NCBI RefSeq assembly: GCF_024807225.1
Contig: NZ_JANUCO010000001.1
Location: 3,968,001-4,032,000, forward strand
Direction: 5' to 3'
DNA length: 64,000 bases
DNA from: Chryseobacterium ginsenosidimutans
GTDB taxonomy: Bacteria; Bacteroidota; Bacteroidia; Flavobacteriales; Weeksellaceae
Numbering within the stretch: position 1 is the stretch's first letter; every line of letters begins with the position of its first letter. Under the pieces are notes generated by a model. It searched no databases and was not told the DNA's origin. It saw only the letters and a list, made by a program, of their open reading frames with translations. Positions 53,938 to 63,152 of this stretch are shown here, in pieces. Made by a program: the position numbers and the translations under genes.

Positions 53938-56900
53938 ATGATTAATAACTACTTGTTAAAAGGATCTGTAATTGCCGCATTTTTCCTTCAGGGAGCGGTT
54001 TTCGGACAGACATCTCTTATCCATTACTGGAATTTTAACAACAATGCTTCCGCAGCTTCCATCACAACGCCTACCTCAACTTTGGTTGGTGGTTCTCTGA
54101 ATGCAGCTGTAAGCGGAACTACCGATGTAGATTTTGCAGGCGGAACAGGACAAAACTTCGATGTTAACAATTTGAATGCAAGAAACGGAGATGCTTCCGG
54201 AACGCATTTGAGATATAATTTCCCTATTAATGGTAATTTGCAGTTCAATTTACCGACAACAGGTTACAATAATGTTGTTATAAAATTTACGACGAGAAGA
54301 TCCGGTTCTGGAGCGGGAACGCAAACTTGGACGTATTCTACAGACGGAACGACTTTCGTGCCTTATCAGACGGTTTCTCCACAGGATGCCAATCCACAAT
54401 TAATTACATTCGATTTTTCAGCGATTGCAGGAGTTGCGAATAATCCGAATTTTAAATTAAAAGTTGTTTTCTCCGCAGGTACAGGCGGAACCGTAGGAAA
54501 CAACCGTTTCGATAATTTTACGGTAGACGCAGCAGCAGTTGGTGGAACAGACACTACTCCGCCGACGGTGGCTTATCTTCCGACAAACAGCACAAACAAT
54601 GCCTCAACGACTGTAAATCCTACGATTTCTTTCAACGAAAATGTAAGATTAACAGACAACTCAACGATCAACGATTCTAATGCACAAACGCTTGTAGATT
54701 TCCGTCTTGGAAATGCTTCAGGTACTCAAGTTCCCTTCACCACGACTTTCGCTAACAATAAAATCACTGTAATCCCGACTTCAGGATTGCTTCCAAATCA
54801 GGCTTATTATTTAGCTTTAAAACCAAATATGGTGGAAGATACAAGTGATAATGCAGTGACGACAACGACTTCAACGATATTCACAACAGCGGGAACGTCT
54901 ATTTCTTTAGATAAAAACTTCATTAAAGTCAATGAAAATCAAGGAACTTTAGCATTTAAAATCAATGTTAACAATCCTTCAACTTCTACGGTGAATCTGG
55001 TTGTAAAACCTGCGCCATTTAGTACAGCAGACAGTAATGATTTCACTTTAACGAATCAAACCATTAATATTACACCGTCAACAACGAGCTATACTGTAAA
55101 TATTCCTATTCTTGATGATACTTTGCAGGAACAACAGGCAGAATATTTTGTAGTAAGCCTTGAAAACCCTGTCGGATCAACCATTTCAGGTGACAACAAT
55201 GCGACGGTTTATATTGTTGATAATGATAAACCAGCTCCTGTTCCTTCAAACCAAATTTCATTAAACTATATCGGAAGTTTTGATCCTTCCGGAAACAGCA
55301 CAAGTTCTACGGAAATTGTAGTTCATGATCCTACGACACAGAGATTATTTACGATCAGTTCAATTACGGATGTTTTTGATATTATTAATTTCAGTAATCC
55401 GAATACTCCGACCGTTATCAACACCATCAATATGGCTCCATACGGTGGAATCACGAGCATCGCTGTGAAAAACGGAATCATCGCTGCAGCTTCTCCCAAT
55501 GCAAATCCACAACAAAACGGTTCGGTTGTTTTCTTTGATATTAACGGAAATTTCCTGAAGCAAGTTACGGTTGGAGCGTTACCGGATATGATTACTTTCT
55601 CTCCGGACGGAACAAAAGTAATGACTGCGAACGAAGGTGAACCAAACGATGCTTACACGGTAGATCCGGAAGGAACGGTAAGTATTATCGACATCTCAGG
55701 AGGAATTGCAAGCCTTACACAAAGCAATGTAACGACGCTTAATTTCAATGCTTTTGATTCTCAATTGGCTGCGTTGACGGCAACAGGTTTAAGAAAAGTA
55801 AGAACCAACAATACTCTTTCTCAGGATTTAGAACCTGAATATGTTACCATAAGTTCTGATAGCCAGAAAGCTTGGGTGACGCTTCAGGAAAACAATGCCG
55901 TTGCGGAAATTAATTTAGCTACAAAAACGATTACAAGCATTTGGGGATTAGGTAAAAAAGACATGAGCATTCCTGGAAACGGTTTTGATGCTTCTGACAA
56001 TAATGGTGAAGTTTTAATTGCAAACTGGCCTGTAAAAACCTATTATACTCCAGATTCTGTTCAGAATTTTAAAGTCGGAAATACTAATTATATCGTAACC
56101 GCGAACGAAGGTGACGAAAAAGATCTTGGTGGTTTCAGCGAAAGAACAACGGTTGGAGCGAATGATTATACGTTGGATGCTACACTTTTCCCTCAATCGG
56201 CTATTTTGAAAGCGTCTTATAACTTAGGAAGATTCAGAGTTAGCAATGCGACAGGAAATACGGACGGAGATGCAGAATTTGAAGAAATTTCGGCTTTAGG
56301 AGCACGTTCTTTCTCGATTTTCAATGCAGATACAAAACAGATCGTTTATGACAGTGGCGACAGATTTGAAAGATATATCGCAGCCAATCATCCATTGATT
56401 TTCAATGCTGATAACGAAGCAAACGGTGCAAAAAACAGAAGCCGTGCAAAAGGTCCTGAACCGGAAGGTGTTACTTTAGGAAACATCAACGGACAAACGT
56501 ATGCTTTCATCACACTGGAAAGAACGGGAGGTGTAATGGTGTATAACGTTACAGATCCCAACAATCCGACTTTTACAGACTACAAAAATTCTCGTACGAC
56601 TTCGGCTTACGGTGGCGACAACGGTCCGGAAGGAATCATCTACATCGCTCCTGAAAATACGACAACAGGAAAAGGGTATGTAGTTATTGCCAACGAAATC
56701 AGCGGAACGTTGTCGATGTATGAAATTGCACAAGCGCCGACATTGGCAACGGGTGAAGTGAAAACTGAAAAAGCAACGTTCAACGTGTTCCCGAATCCGG
56801 TTGCAAAAGGAAATACACTGTATTTCAACAGAGCTCAGGATTACGAATTGTACGATATGTCCGGTAAATTACTTGGAAAAGAGAAAAATGCTTTAACGAT

Positions 56901-56979
56901 TGAAACTTCGAAACTTTCTACAGGGGTTTATCTTGTAAAAACTTCTGAAGGACAAATAAAAAGAGTAATTGTAAAGTAG
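53938..56979 (+). CDS. Multi-domain T9SS-secreted protein with choice-of-anchor I propeller
   Basis: Start at the ATG 53938 (MINNYLLKGSVIAAFF), 1013 residues with signal peptide (ends GAVFGQ). Order: an all-beta region (about 20-200), an SbsA-like Ig domain (DTTPPTVAYLPTNST, about 210-310), a Calx-beta domain (VNENQGTLAFKINVNNPSTS, about 330-430), then a propeller with DMITFSPDGTKVMTANEGEP, AVAEINLATKTI and GPEPEGVTLGNINGQTYAF (choice-of-anchor I, esterase-like family), and a C-terminal type A T9SS sorting signal (NVFPNPVAKGNTLYF ... STGVYLVKTSEGQIKRVIVK). Probably a secreted or surface-bound enzyme or binding protein. Confidence 0.9.
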   Translation: MINNYLLKGSVIAAFFLQGAVFGQTSLIHYWNFNNNASAASITTPTSTLVGGSLNAAVSGTTDVDFAGGTGQNFDVNNLNARNGDASGTHLRYNFPINGNLQFNLPTTGYNNVVIKFTTRRSGSGAGTQTWTYSTDGTTFVPYQTVSPQDANPQLITFDFSAIAGVANNPNFKLKVVFSAGTGGTVGNNRFDNFTVDAAAVGGTDTTPPTVAYLPTNSTNNASTTVNPTISFNENVRLTDNSTINDSNAQTLVDFRLGNASGTQVPFTTTFANNKITVIPTSGLLPNQAYYLALKPNMVEDTSDNAVTTTTSTIFTTAGTSISLDKNFIKVNENQGTLAFKINVNNPSTSTVNLVVKPAPFSTADSNDFTLTNQTINITPSTTSYTVNIPILDDTLQEQQAEYFVVSLENPVGSTISGDNNATVYIVDNDKPAPVPSNQISLNYIGSFDPSGNSTSSTEIVVHDPTTQRLFTISSITDVFDIINFSNPNTPTVINTINMAPYGGITSIAVKNGIIAAASPNANPQQNGSVVFFDINGNFLKQVTVGALPDMITFSPDGTKVMTANEGEPNDAYTVDPEGTVSIIDISGGIASLTQSNVTTLNFNAFDSQLAALTATGLRKVRTNNTLSQDLEPEYVTISSDSQKAWVTLQENNAVAEINLATKTITSIWGLGKKDMSIPGNGFDASDNNGEVLIANWPVKTYYTPDSVQNFKVGNTNYIVTANEGDEKDLGGFSERTTVGANDYTLDATLFPQSAILKASYNLGRFRVSNATGNTDGDAEFEEISALGARSFSIFNADTKQIVYDSGDRFERYIAANHPLIFNADNEANGAKNRSRAKGPEPEGVTLGNINGQTYAFITLERTGGVMVYNVTDPNNPTFTDYKNSRTTSAYGGDNGPEGIIYIAPENTTTGKGYVVIANEISGTLSMYEIAQAPTLATGEVKTEKATFNVFPNPVAKGNTLYFNRAQDYELYDMSGKLLGKEKNALTIETSKLSTGVYLVKTSEGQIKRVIVK

Positions 56980-57009
56980 AATATATTATTATTTAGTTGA
57001 TTGAAAATG

Positions 57010-57035
57010 AAGCCTCGATTTTTCGGGGCTTTTTT
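57010..57035 (+). terminator. Terminator of the T9SS-protein gene
   Basis: AAGCCTCG / CGGGGCTT with one G-U pair, T-rich loop, then TTTTTT. Confidence 0.8.
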
Positions 57036-57074
57036 GATACAAGAAAATTTATTAGTTTTAAACTTTATAAAAGC

Positions 57075-57881
57075 ATGAAAGAAGAATATGATATTTTAAT
57101 TCAAAAAGCCTACAAAGCAAAAACAGAAACCAATTACTGGAATCAAATCACTCCGTTAAGACAATTTGTGAATGAAGAAATGATCTCGGAATGTTTTCAA
57201 TTAATTGATTCTGATGATGTAAAATATAAACAAATCGGAATTGATATTTTGTGTCAGTTGGGACGAAAAAGAAAGGGTTTTGTTAAAGAATTATTTGAAA
57301 AAGTTTTTGAAATTTTTGAGACATCGACCGACGAAAATTTAATTTTCACGAGTCTATTTGCCATTGGTCACAACAATGAATATTTGAAAGTTAAACAAAT
57401 TAAGGCTTTAGAAAAATTTCAAAACTCAAAGTCAAAAAATATAAGATATGCACTCACTTTTTCTTTACTTGGAATTGAAAACGAAAAAGCTATTAAAATG
57501 CTTATCAATTTAGCTCAAGACCGAAGTCCGCGAGTACAAGATTGGGCGACTTTCGGGTTGGGAACACAAATAGAAACTGACAATGAGGAAATTCGAAATA
57601 TTCTTTACAAAAACTGTTTTTCAAAAGACGATCAGACGAAACAGGAAGCCCTAAAAGGTCTTGCCAATCGAAATGATGAAAGAGCAAAAGAGATTATTCT
57701 GCAAGAACTCAAAAATGGAAATTTTGGAGGTCTTTTATTTGATACTATTTTAAATATTAAAAATGGCGAAGAATATATTTCTTACCTGATTAGTATCTAT
57801 AATAAATTTAAAGATGATAAAAGCATCAATAAACAATGGCTTTCTGAGCTTAAGAATTGTATAGAAGTATTGAAAGAATAA
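57075..57881 (+). CDS. HEAT-repeat protein
   Basis: From the ATG at 57075 (MKEEYDILIQKAYKAK), 268 residues of repeated helix pairs: MLINLAQDRSPRVQDWATFGL, TKQEALKGLANRNDERAKEI. HEAT/PBS-lyase-type repeats mediate protein contacts. No known function. An in-frame start further up (56997) lies inside the preceding terminator and is unlikely. Confidence 0.82.
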   Translation: MKEEYDILIQKAYKAKTETNYWNQITPLRQFVNEEMISECFQLIDSDDVKYKQIGIDILCQLGRKRKGFVKELFEKVFEIFETSTDENLIFTSLFAIGHNNEYLKVKQIKALEKFQNSKSKNIRYALTFSLLGIENEKAIKMLINLAQDRSPRVQDWATFGLGTQIETDNEEIRNILYKNCFSKDDQTKQEALKGLANRNDERAKEIILQELKNGNFGGLLFDTILNIKNGEEYISYLISIYNKFKDDKSINKQWLSELKNCIEVLKE

Positions 57882-57884
57882 AAA

Positions 57885-57911
57885 AATCCGGCGAAAAATT
57901 TTCATCGGATT
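57885..57911. terminator. Terminator between the HEAT-repeat and response-regulator genes
   Basis: AATCCG (57885-57890) with CGGATT (57906-57911), inner GAAA/TTTC; A-rich before and T-rich after. Confidence 0.7.
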
Positions 57912-57920
57912 CTTTATATT

Positions 57921-58535
57921 TTAATGCATATCATCATAAATCCTCACAAGATCTACTACATTTTTCACTTGCAGTTTTTCAAAGATCTTTTTCTTGTAGG
58001 TGCTTATGGTAGACATTTTCAGGTTTAAACTGTTTGAAATTTCGATATTCCCATTTCCTTCTGCCAGTAATTTAAAAATCTGAAACTCCCTTTTGGAAAG
58101 CCTTTCCACAGAATGACTGTCGGTAGAATGAGTCACCAATTTTTTCATCATGTTGATCGTATAGTAATACCCTTCTTCAAAAATAGAACAGACACCTGTC
58201 AAAATTTCAGCTTCTGTAGCTCCTTTGTTGAGGTATCCAGCCGCACCTTCTTCTATATATTGAATCCCGACATTCTCATCGTAAGTAGAAAAAATAAGGA
58301 TTTTCAGATGTTTCTGCTTCTTTTTGAGTTCTTTTACCATTGCCTTAAAAATACTTTCCGGTATGTCGATGTCAATAATCAACAAATCATATAGCTTTTT
58401 AGAAACTTTTTCTTTGGTTTCCATATATGTTTCGGCAAAATCTATCTTGCAAGGATATGGAAGTTTTGTTTCCAGTACCAGAGCCGTACCTGTTCTTACA
58501 ACATAATGACCATCAGCAATGAGTATATTTTTCAT
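57921..58535 (-). CDS. NarL/FixJ-type response regulator with an atypical acidic pocket
   Basis: 204 residues: receiver domain, then LuxR-type HTH (LSKREFQIFKLLAEGNGNIEISNSLNLKMSTI, split here into shorter motifs: LSKREFQIFKLLAEG, IEISNSLNLKMSTIST, KKIFEKLQVKN). The phosphoacceptor Asp55 (LLIIDIDIPE) and Lys in GYLNKG are present, but the usual second acidic residue of the first loop (DD in NarL) is Gly9 in IADGHYVVR. Metal binding may be weakened. No sensor kinase adjacent. Single-gene unit. Confidence 0.87.
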   Translation of the reverse strand: MKNILIADGHYVVRTGTALVLETKLPYPCKIDFAETYMETKEKVSKKLYDLLIIDIDIPESIFKAMVKELKKKQKHLKILIFSTYDENVGIQYIEEGAAGYLNKGATEAEILTGVCSIFEEGYYYTINMMKKLVTHSTDSHSVERLSKREFQIFKLLAEGNGNIEISNSLNLKMSTISTYKKKIFEKLQVKNVVDLVRIYDDMH

Positions 58536-58758
58536 AGTTTAGTTTTAGATAAAATTTTCCATAAGAATAGCATATTCAGTTATCTACGGAAAAAATCGTT
58601 TTTTGGATTTTTCATTCACAATTTGCAATACAAGTAGTAGACCAAATGTCTTACTTTTCTAAAATAAATTCTTTATTTTAAAGGGTTTTAAGGATATTTT
58701 AATATAATTTCTCTAATCCTGAAAAAATTTCAGAATCTCCGGTTTTGGATTATTTCCT

Positions 58759-58911
58759 CTATTTGCTGTTGTAATTTTGGCTTTTAAACAGTGGTAATAA
58801 AAAGAATATTACAAGCACACATCCCCATATCGCATTGTAAATAAATTTTTTACAAAAATAAGATATAAAAAATTCACCGAGAGATAGAATTATTACTATA
58901 AAAATTTTCAT
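58759..58911 (-). CDS. Possible small membrane protein (50 aa)
   Basis: An ATG-TAG frame of 50 residues with two hydrophobic helices (MKIFIVIILSLGEFFISYF and AIWGCVLVIFFLLPLF). It follows the flotillin terminator in the same direction and lies in the 450-bp gap before the response regulator. No homologue known to me; may be spurious. Confidence 0.35.
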   Translation of the reverse strand: MKIFIVIILSLGEFFISYFCKKFIYNAIWGCVLVIFFLLPLFKSQNYNSK

Positions 58912-58942
58912 AATTTTCCACTATCATTCTAAAATAAACAAA

Positions 58943-58968
58943 AAAGACAGATATAAATACCTGTCTTT
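58943..58968 (-). terminator. Terminator of the flotillin operon
   Basis: AAAGACAG / CTGTCTTT stem with a 10-nt loop; in the minus direction it is followed by a T-run (TTTTTTG). Confidence 0.85.
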
Positions 58969-58988
58969 CAATATATAAATTAAATTAA

Positions 58989-60557
58989 TTATAATTCTGA
59001 ATTATCTCCCTTTGGTGTCATATCATCAAAATTTGTTTTTTCTTTTTTCTCAGGAATCGTAATTATTTCCTTTTTCACCTCTTCAGGTTTCCCTTTTAAA
59101 TAACTAGGCAAATCTAATCCCGCCATATTAAACAGGTCATTCAAAGGAGGAACTGTCTTCATCATTCCCGAAACAAAATTCGCTGTTGAAGTATTTCCGT
59201 CCTTATTATTTCCGCTATCCCAAACCGTAACTTTATCGATTTTAATATTTTTAACCGCTTCCACCTGAGTTCTAACCAACTCCGGAAGTTTCTCGATCAG
59301 CAATAACTGGAATGCACTGTTCGTGTCGCCTCCTGCAGCCTGTATAATTTTGTCGTAACCTTCAGCTTGCTTCGTTAAGATTTCGTACAAACCTTTTGCT
59401 TCGGCTTCCATTTTCGCAAAAATAGCATCGGCTTCTCCTTTCGCCTGCAACCTGATTTTTTCAGCTTCAGCTTGTGCATCGATGATGGCTTTTTGCTTTG
59501 CAATTTCTGCATGTACCACAATATTCGCCTGTTGAGTAGAGCGCTCTCTTTCTGCTCTTGCATCTTCAGCTTTTTGCTCGGCAAGGTAAGATTCTTCCAA
59601 TGATCTTGCTGCCTGTACTTTTTCTGCCGCCGTTGCTATTCTCAATGCTTCCGCTTCTTTTTCCCTTCTTTCGGCATCAGAATTGGCGATGGTAATTTTC
59701 GCTTCGTTTTCTCCTTTTACAGCGATTGAGTTGGCAAGAGAAGTGGCAATTCTGGCTTCTTTCGCCGCTTCAGCTTTCCCGATCGATTCATCTTTCATCG
59801 CAGAAGCAATGCTTACTTCCCGGTCTTTTTGAGTAATTGCTATTTTTACGTCTCTGTCTCGTTGCGTTTCGGCAATCTGAGTATCTTTTTCCCTATCTGC
59901 AATCGCTTTTCCTGTTTCTCCGATCTTCGTTTGTTCTGCAACACTTATAATCGCTTCATTGATGGCTTTTGCGGCCGCTTCTTTACCTAAAGCTTCGATA
60001 TATCCGGATTCATCTCTGATATCGGTAACGTTTACGTTAATCAGTTTTAAACCGATCTTCTTTAATTCCGTATCAACGTTTTTAGAAATATTATCTAAAA
60101 ATTTATCTCTGTCTGAGTTGATTTCTTCAATAGTCATCGTTGCGATCACCAAACGAAGCTGTCCGAAAAGGATATCTTTAGAAAGCTCCTGAATCTGCTC
60201 CTGCGCCAATCCTAATAATCTTTCTGCTGCATTTCCCATAGAATCTGTCTCTGTAGAAATTGCAATGGTAAATCGACAAGGAACATCTACACGGATATTC
60301 TGTCTTGAAAGCGCATTGGTAAGATTGGCTTCAATAGAAATCGGTTTAAGATCCAGATAAGCATAATCCTGAATTACAGGCCACACAAAAGCACCACCAC
60401 CGTGGATACATTTTGCAGAGCTTCCGCCCGTTTTACCATAAATTACTAAAATTTTATCCGAAGGACATCTTTTATATCTTGAAATAAGAGCCAAAAATGT
60501 GACGAATAGTACGAATACAATAACTACTACGAGAATTAATGTTCCTGGTATTTCCAT
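58989..60557 (-). CDS. Flotillin-like SPFH-domain membrane protein
   Basis: 522 residues: N-terminal transmembrane helix (LILVVVIVFVLFVTFLALI), SPFH domain (CPSDKILVIYGKTGG; FVWPVIQDYAYLDLKPISIE), a long Ala/Glu-rich coiled coil (about 210-400, with EKDTQIAETQRDRDVKIAIT repeats) and a C-terminal GGDTNSAFQLLLIEKLPELV. Scaffolds membrane microdomains. Preceded by an nfeD-like gene, the usual partner arrangement. Confidence 0.93.
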   Translation of the reverse strand: MEIPGTLILVVVIVFVLFVTFLALISRYKRCPSDKILVIYGKTGGSSAKCIHGGGAFVWPVIQDYAYLDLKPISIEANLTNALSRQNIRVDVPCRFTIAISTETDSMGNAAERLLGLAQEQIQELSKDILFGQLRLVIATMTIEEINSDRDKFLDNISKNVDTELKKIGLKLINVNVTDIRDESGYIEALGKEAAAKAINEAIISVAEQTKIGETGKAIADREKDTQIAETQRDRDVKIAITQKDREVSIASAMKDESIGKAEAAKEARIATSLANSIAVKGENEAKITIANSDAERREKEAEALRIATAAEKVQAARSLEESYLAEQKAEDARAERERSTQQANIVVHAEIAKQKAIIDAQAEAEKIRLQAKGEADAIFAKMEAEAKGLYEILTKQAEGYDKIIQAAGGDTNSAFQLLLIEKLPELVRTQVEAVKNIKIDKVTVWDSGNNKDGNTSTANFVSGMMKTVPPLNDLFNMAGLDLPSYLKGKPEEVKKEIITIPEKKEKTNFDDMTPKGDNSEL

Positions 60558-60583
60558 AAATAAAGAATAAGTATGTTAATAAA

Positions 60584-61147
60584 TTAAATTTTTGCTACAA
60601 TAAGTGTTTCATCGTAAATATAAATCACTCTTACTGAATGATTCGACGGAATGTTTTCCTCAGATTCTGTCATCGCCTGAAGCTCATGACTGGTTCCGTT
60701 TAACGAAATGATAATTTTCCCTTTTCCGCTCATTTTCGCAGGAATCGTAAGATAAACTTCGCCCACTTTACCGATAAGGTTTTCCTGATGAAAGGTATTG
60801 TCTTCGGTAAGTTTTAAAATCTGAATTATTAAAAAGAAAAATAAAGCAACAAATACAGTCCCAACTAATAGGGAAACAAAAATGAGCAGCCCTTTACTTT
60901 CTATCGAATCATAAAATGCAACTCCGCCCCATCCGAAACCTAAGAGAAAATTAATCATGTTTCGTAAAGAAAATAACTGAAAAGGGGAATCATTGTGCAT
61001 TGCATCACTAAAATCTGTTCCGGCAGTAGAATGATCACTTCCAATAAAAGTAAGAATCGTCTGAATTAAAAAGAATAAACTCGAGCCAATGGCAATATAC
61101 CAGAACCCTTGATGAAGAGAATCTAAGTTTTCGATAAATCCAAACAT
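60584..61147 (-). CDS. NfeD-like membrane protein with OB-fold domain
   Basis: 187 residues: helices at about 14-36, 65-80 and 87-112, then a C-terminal OB-fold (LIGKVGEVYLTIPAKMSGKG, HSVRVIYIYDETLIVAKI). NfeD proteins accompany flotillins and are thought to tune their assembly. 26 bp upstream of the flotillin gene. Confidence 0.85.
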   Translation of the reverse strand: MFGFIENLDSLHQGFWYIAIGSSLFFLIQTILTFIGSDHSTAGTDFSDAMHNDSPFQLFSLRNMINFLLGFGWGGVAFYDSIESKGLLIFVSLLVGTVFVALFFFLIIQILKLTEDNTFHQENLIGKVGEVYLTIPAKMSGKGKIIISLNGTSHELQAMTESEENIPSNHSVRVIYIYDETLIVAKI

Positions 61148-61264
61148 AATTTGCGTGTTTTCTCAAATATAATGAAAAAAAATGAGATTTTTAAATGAAA
61201 AAATTAAAAAGACAAACTATAATATTATTTTAATATTGATCTGTTGAATATTTCGAAAATAAGC

Positions 61265-61543
61265 TTAGAACCTGTTTAAATTTTACATTACAAATTAGAC
61301 TTAAAGCTTCTTTCAAATGGGAATCCGTTATTATTTTTAACGCAAAGATATTTTTACATCCCGCTTTATTTTAGAAAGCAAAGGCAAATAAAATTTGCTT
61401 CGCAAAGCGTGAAAATAGTGCTTCATCAAAATCAACTTGTTGATTCATCTTTGCTCACTTAAATTAATATTGAATTAAAACTTTGCGTTAAAAAATCAGT
61501 ATTTCCTTTTTAAATGTTTGAATTAAATTTAAACAGACTCTAA
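61265..61543. mobile_element. MITE-like non-autonomous element, copy 2 (inverted relative to copy 1)
   Basis: Ends TTAGAACCTGTTTAAATTTT and AAATTTAAACAGACTCTAA are inverted repeats. The interior is the reverse of copy 1 (17865-18200): AAAGGCAAATAAAATTTGC, TTCGCAAAGCGTGAAAATAG, AACTTGTTGATTCATCTTTG. 279 bp, 57 bp shorter than copy 1. In the gap 61148-61630, which holds no gene. Confidence 0.7.
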
Positions 61544-61582
61544 AACTGTGTCAAAAGAGTTTATTAAAAATTAAGCACAAAA

Positions 61583-61609
61583 AAAGACAGACCTAAAAAG
61601 CCTGTCTTT
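61583..61609 (-). terminator. Terminator of the mrp-nfu operon
   Basis: AAAGACAG / CTGTCTTT stem around an 11-nt loop, T-run in the minus direction. Same stem sequence as the flotillin terminator at 58943. Confidence 0.8.
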
Positions 61610-61630
61610 AAAAAATATATTTTTATTTTT

Positions 61631-61879
61631 TTACTCTACGTTTATTACTTTTTCAATTTCCGGAGCGTGTTGTTTGATCGTATTTTCAACTCCTAATTTT
61701 AAGGTTGAAAAGTTTAATGAACATCCTGAACAGTTTCCTAAAAGTTTCACATAAACCGAGTTGTCTTTCACATCGATAAGCTCAATATCACCGCCATCTT
61801 TATTCAAAAACGGACGAATGCTTTCCAAAGCTTCCATTACTTTCGTTACAGTTTCTTCGTGTTTTATATTTGTTTCCAT
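61631..61879 (-). CDS. NifU-like C-terminal-domain Fe-S scaffold (Nfu)
   Basis: 82 residues: VTKVMEALESIRPFLNKDGGD and GNCSGCSLNFSTLK with the CxxC Fe-S ligands (Cys50, Cys53). Carries Fe-S clusters to target enzymes. Directly downstream of the Mrp-type carrier gene (45-bp gap), a common pairing. Confidence 0.92.
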   Translation of the reverse strand: METNIKHEETVTKVMEALESIRPFLNKDGGDIELIDVKDNSVYVKLLGNCSGCSLNFSTLKLGVENTIKQHAPEIEKVINVE

Positions 61880-61924
61880 ATTTTTTTCTTCAATTCAATT
61901 CGGGTTTTTCAAAATTGAAACTCA

Positions 61925-63031
61925 TTATTTTGCTTTCGGTGAACATCCTGCCATTGTAGAAATCTTTACGGCTTCAGTAGGAGGAAGATTTTTGTTTCTT
62001 TCTAAAAGGCTTTCTATCATTTTACGGGCAGTTTCTGTGTAGATTTCTGCAATCTTAGAACCTTCCTGCAAAGCAGCCGGTCTTCCTACATCTCCTGCTT
62101 CTCTGATGCTCTGAATTAAAGGAATCTCTCCCAATACAGGAATCCCAAGATCATCTGCTAAATATTGCGCTCCCTGTTGTCCAAAGATATAATATTTATT
62201 GTCCGGCAATTCTTCCGGTGAAAAATACGCCATATTTTCCACTAATCCAAGAACAGGAATATTAATGCTTTCCATCTGGAACATCGCGATCCCTTTTCTT
62301 ACATCCGCCAAAGCCACGTGTTGAGGGGTACTTACAATCACCGCTCCCGTTACAGGAACTTCCTGAATGATTGATAAGTGGATGTCACCCGTTCCCGGAG
62401 GTAAATCAATCAATAAAAAGTCTAATTCTCCCCAAGCTGCATCTCTGATCATCTGGTTCAACGCTTTTGAAGCCATCGGACCTCTCCAGACAACCGCCTG
62501 ATTAGAACCCGAAAAATATCCTATTGAAAGCATTTTCACGCCATAATTTTCGATAGGTTTCATCAAGCTTTTTCCTCCAACTTCTACAGTAATCGGTTTC
62601 TCGCCTTCCGTATCAAACATCGTAGGAACTGAAGGACCGTAAATATCCGCATCCAACAACCCTACTTTAAAGCCCATTTTTGCTAATGTTACCGCCATAT
62701 TCGCAGCAACAGTAGACTTACCAACGCCTCCTTTTCCGGAAGCAATGGCGATAATATTTTGAATTCCCGGGATTTGTTTCCCTTTGATCTGACTTTTCTG
62801 GATTTCGCTTGGTTCCGGAGAAATGATCTTTAATTTTAAATTAATTTCTTCTCCAAACTCACTTGCAAAAGCCTGTTTCATTGCTGCCTCTAGCTTTTTC
62901 TTTTCGTGCATTGCAGGTGAATGAGCCGTCATATCAATATATACATCGTTGCCCATAACCTGAAAATTACTTACCAAGTCATCAACTTCTATCTCTTTAA
63001 GGAAATTTTGTACCTTTTCTTTCGTCAACAT
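61925..63031 (-). CDS. Mrp/ApbC-family Fe-S carrier ATPase
   Basis: 368 residues: an N-terminal DUF59-like helix-strand domain (about 1-85), then the deviant Walker A IIAIASGKGGVGKSTVAANM, switch DADIYGPSVPTMF, LIDLPPGTGDIHLSI and the C-terminal GRPAALQEGSKIAEIY. Carries [Fe-S] clusters. The C-terminal CxxC seen in many relatives is absent; only one Cys (STMAGCSPKAK) remains at the end. Confidence 0.93.
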   Translation of the reverse strand: MLTKEKVQNFLKEIEVDDLVSNFQVMGNDVYIDMTAHSPAMHEKKKLEAAMKQAFASEFGEEINLKLKIISPEPSEIQKSQIKGKQIPGIQNIIAIASGKGGVGKSTVAANMAVTLAKMGFKVGLLDADIYGPSVPTMFDTEGEKPITVEVGGKSLMKPIENYGVKMLSIGYFSGSNQAVVWRGPMASKALNQMIRDAAWGELDFLLIDLPPGTGDIHLSIIQEVPVTGAVIVSTPQHVALADVRKGIAMFQMESINIPVLGLVENMAYFSPEELPDNKYYIFGQQGAQYLADDLGIPVLGEIPLIQSIREAGDVGRPAALQEGSKIAEIYTETARKMIESLLERNKNLPPTEAVKISTMAGCSPKAK

Positions 63032-63152
63032 ATACTAAATAAATTGTTTACAAATTTACGCAATTTTTAGCTATTTAGAATAAGTAAAGAGACTGATAGA
63101 TATTTTCTTTTGCAAATCTTAATTTTATAGTAACTTAGGAAACTTTACTTAC

